This document shows, piece after piece, positions 7,206 to 8,160 of a DNA stretch of 8,160 nucleotides. A program made the translations under genes and the position numbers. Where the stretch lies: NCBI GenBank assembly GCA_947453875.1, contig CANGIH010000087.1, positions 1 through 8,160 on the forward strand, read 5' to 3'. The notes beneath the pieces are model-generated. The model did no database searches, was not told the DNA's origin, and saw only the letters and a program-made list of their open reading frames with translations. This DNA comes from Planctomycetaceae bacterium. GTDB lineage: Bacteria; Planctomycetota; Planctomycetia; Pirellulales; UBA1268. Within the stretch, counting starts at the first letter, position 1. Every line of letters begins with the position of its first letter.

Positions 7206-8160
7206 TCAGACGTTCGTCCGCTTGTCGGTCGGATTCGTCCCCGTGGTCACGAAATTGGCCGCGTCGGTGATGGTGTCATTGAGGCCGATGACAAGCCAGG
7301 TGTTGCCGACACCGACGGTGAAGGTGTCCTTCTCGGCCGCGGTGTTGGCGTCGCTGACATCGTCGGTGGCGGTGGAGAGATCGACGTCGGCCCTCTTCGA
7401 AATCGACCAGTCGACGAGGATCATCCGGAGGAGGGCGAGGGTCGTCCACGACACCCGAGTTCCCGTGCCATCGTCGTGATCACCCTTGAACTCACCACCA
7501 ATGAGGATGTCGCTGCCACTGACGGCCTGGAGCGTGTCGGCGCCGGCCCCGCCGACGAGGAGATCGTTGCCGACTCCACCGGAGAGCAGATCGTCACCGA
7601 CCCCCCCGAAGAGAATGTCGCCGCCGACACCGCCCGAGAGCTGGTCATTGCCCGCATTGCCCCACATCGTGTTGTCGAGCAGATTGCCGCCAATGACGTC
7701 GCGGAAGGCCGTGCCGATCACGTTCTCCATGTCGACCGCCTCGAGCCGCAGCGAATTCTTTCCGGCGATCGACTGCGAGATGCCGATGACCGACAGATCG
7801 AGATTGATGCCCGCTGCATAGGTCGTGAAGTCGAGCGTGTCGACGCCGGCTCCTGAGGTGATCGAGTCGACGGCCGTCACGGGCTTGGCAAGCGATGTGA
7901 AGCGGAACGTGTCATCGGCAGCCCCGCCGGAGAACGTGTTGGCACGGCCATTGGCGGTGACAATGTTCGAGAAGGTCGTGCTGCCGAGGATGTCCTCGAT
8001 CGCAGCCGACACCCCAGGCTCGGCCGACAGGTCACGGGCCGAGGAAAGCCGGAGAGTGAGATTGGAGGCGCTCACCGTCTGGGCCGCACTGGAGGAGAGA
8101 TCGACGGTGACCGCCGCCCCGAAGGCACGGAAATCGAGCCGGTCATGGGAATCCCTGCCA
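7206..8160 (-). CDS. RTX-type calcium-binding repeat protein, 5' partial
   Basis: This is the C-terminal 317 residues of a larger repeat-bearing, probably secreted or surface protein. The minus-strand frame stays open to the window's right edge, and the GTG at 8075 is preceded by coding sequence of the same kind, so the start is missing. Blocks such as DRLDFRAFGAAVTVDLS and AIEDILGSTTFSNIVTANG resemble the segments that usually flank hemolysin-type repeats. A second flank, VIGTAFRDVIGGNLLDNT, leads directly into six tandem nonapeptides at 7503-7664 of type GGxGxDxLx, the Ca2+-binding beta-roll unit. After the repeats come about 90 non-repetitive residues (WTTLALLRMILVDW, then a region with TFTVGVGNTWLVIGLNDTI), ending TDKRTNV at the TGA complementary to 7206-7208. 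I see no dockerin, PEP-CTERM tail or membrane helix at the C-terminus, so export may use a type I-like route or an N-terminal signal outside the window. The gene converges on the kinase gene. Exact function unknown. Confidence 0.85.
   Translation of the reverse strand, partial: GRDSHDRLDFRAFGAAVTVDLSSSAAQTVSASNLTLRLSSARDLSAEPGVSAAIEDILGSTTFSNIVTANGRANTFSGGAADDTFRFTSLAKPVTAVDSITSGAGVDTLDFTTYAAGINLDLSVIGISQSIAGKNSLRLEAVDMENVIGTAFRDVIGGNLLDNTMWGNAGNDQLSGGVGGDILFGGVGDDLLSGGVGNDLLVGGAGADTLQAVSGSDILIGGEFKGDHDDGTGTRVSWTTLALLRMILVDWSISKRADVDLSTATDDVSDANTAAEKDTFTVGVGNTWLVIGLNDTITDAANFVTTGTNPTDKRTNV
7503..7664 (-). repeat. Six tandem RTX nonapeptide repeats (27-bp units)
   Basis: Read on the minus strand, six consecutive nine-residue units are encoded without gaps: WGNAGNDQL, SGGVGGDIL, FGGVGDDLL, SGGVGNDLL, VGGAGADTL and QAVSGSDIL, followed by IGGEF. 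They follow the GGxGxDxLx pattern of the hemolysin-type calcium-binding repeat, in which Gly and Asp side chains and backbone carbonyls hold Ca2+ in a parallel beta-roll. The first and last units are degenerate, as is usual at the ends of such an array. Third-position codon differences between units show the array is old rather than freshly expanded. Confidence 0.85.

Noticed and set aside
8073..8075. GTG on the minus strand as the start of the RTX gene
   Set aside because: The frame continues upstream to the window edge with VTVDLSSSAAQTV, which is typical RTX-flank sequence; this GTG is an internal valine codon.

Overview
The window looks like a chromosomal piece of a high-GC planctomycete, probably of the Pirellula/Blastopirellula kind. 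The evidence is the gene content: a PSD1 (DUF1553) protein followed by a Tat-exported DUF1501 protein, an exported protein with a VPEID/PEP-CTERM-like tail, a large receptor-type Ser/Thr kinase with the linker common in planctomycete kinases, and an RTX-repeat surface protein. These families occur together most often in Planctomycetes. The genus cannot be named from this sequence. I see no tRNA, rRNA, CRISPR array, insertion sequence or transposase.

Layout: (1) The 3' end of a PSD1/DUF1553 gene (+, 1-1445; its start lies left of the window), then 24 bases later a complete DUF1501 gene (+, 1470-2912). The two form a probable operon. (2) A convergent exported-protein gene (-, 3000-3947) with an N-terminal signal peptide, a VPEID motif, a hydrophobic stretch and a basic cluster. 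It also has an unusual extra C-terminal tail. (3) A divergent intergenic region of about 350 bases (3948-4299). (4) A complete receptor kinase gene (+, 4300-7170): acidic/proline-rich N-terminus, kinase domain, one membrane helix, coiled coil, TPR array. (5) A convergent RTX-type gene (-, 7206-8160) whose 5' end lies right of the window. Both convergent gaps are short (87 and 35 bases), and neither holds a clear hairpin followed by a T-run.

How the genes may work together: PSD1 and DUF1501 are a recurrent planctomycete pair of exported proteins of unproven biochemistry, often near cytochrome-like and polysaccharide-degradation genes. The kinase has all catalytic motifs and by charge bias should place its TPR domain outside the cytoplasmic membrane, so it can be read as an envelope-sensing kinase. 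Its neighbours on both sides encode exported or surface proteins. A functional link between the kinase and these is inference from proximity only.

No clearly new multi-gene system is evident. The points most worth a second look are the apparent duplication of the C-terminal sorting tail in the VPEID-like protein, the repeated DDPxAT..LPAP motifs before the kinase domain, and the uncertain kinase start, whose open frame runs back antisense through the divergent gene.
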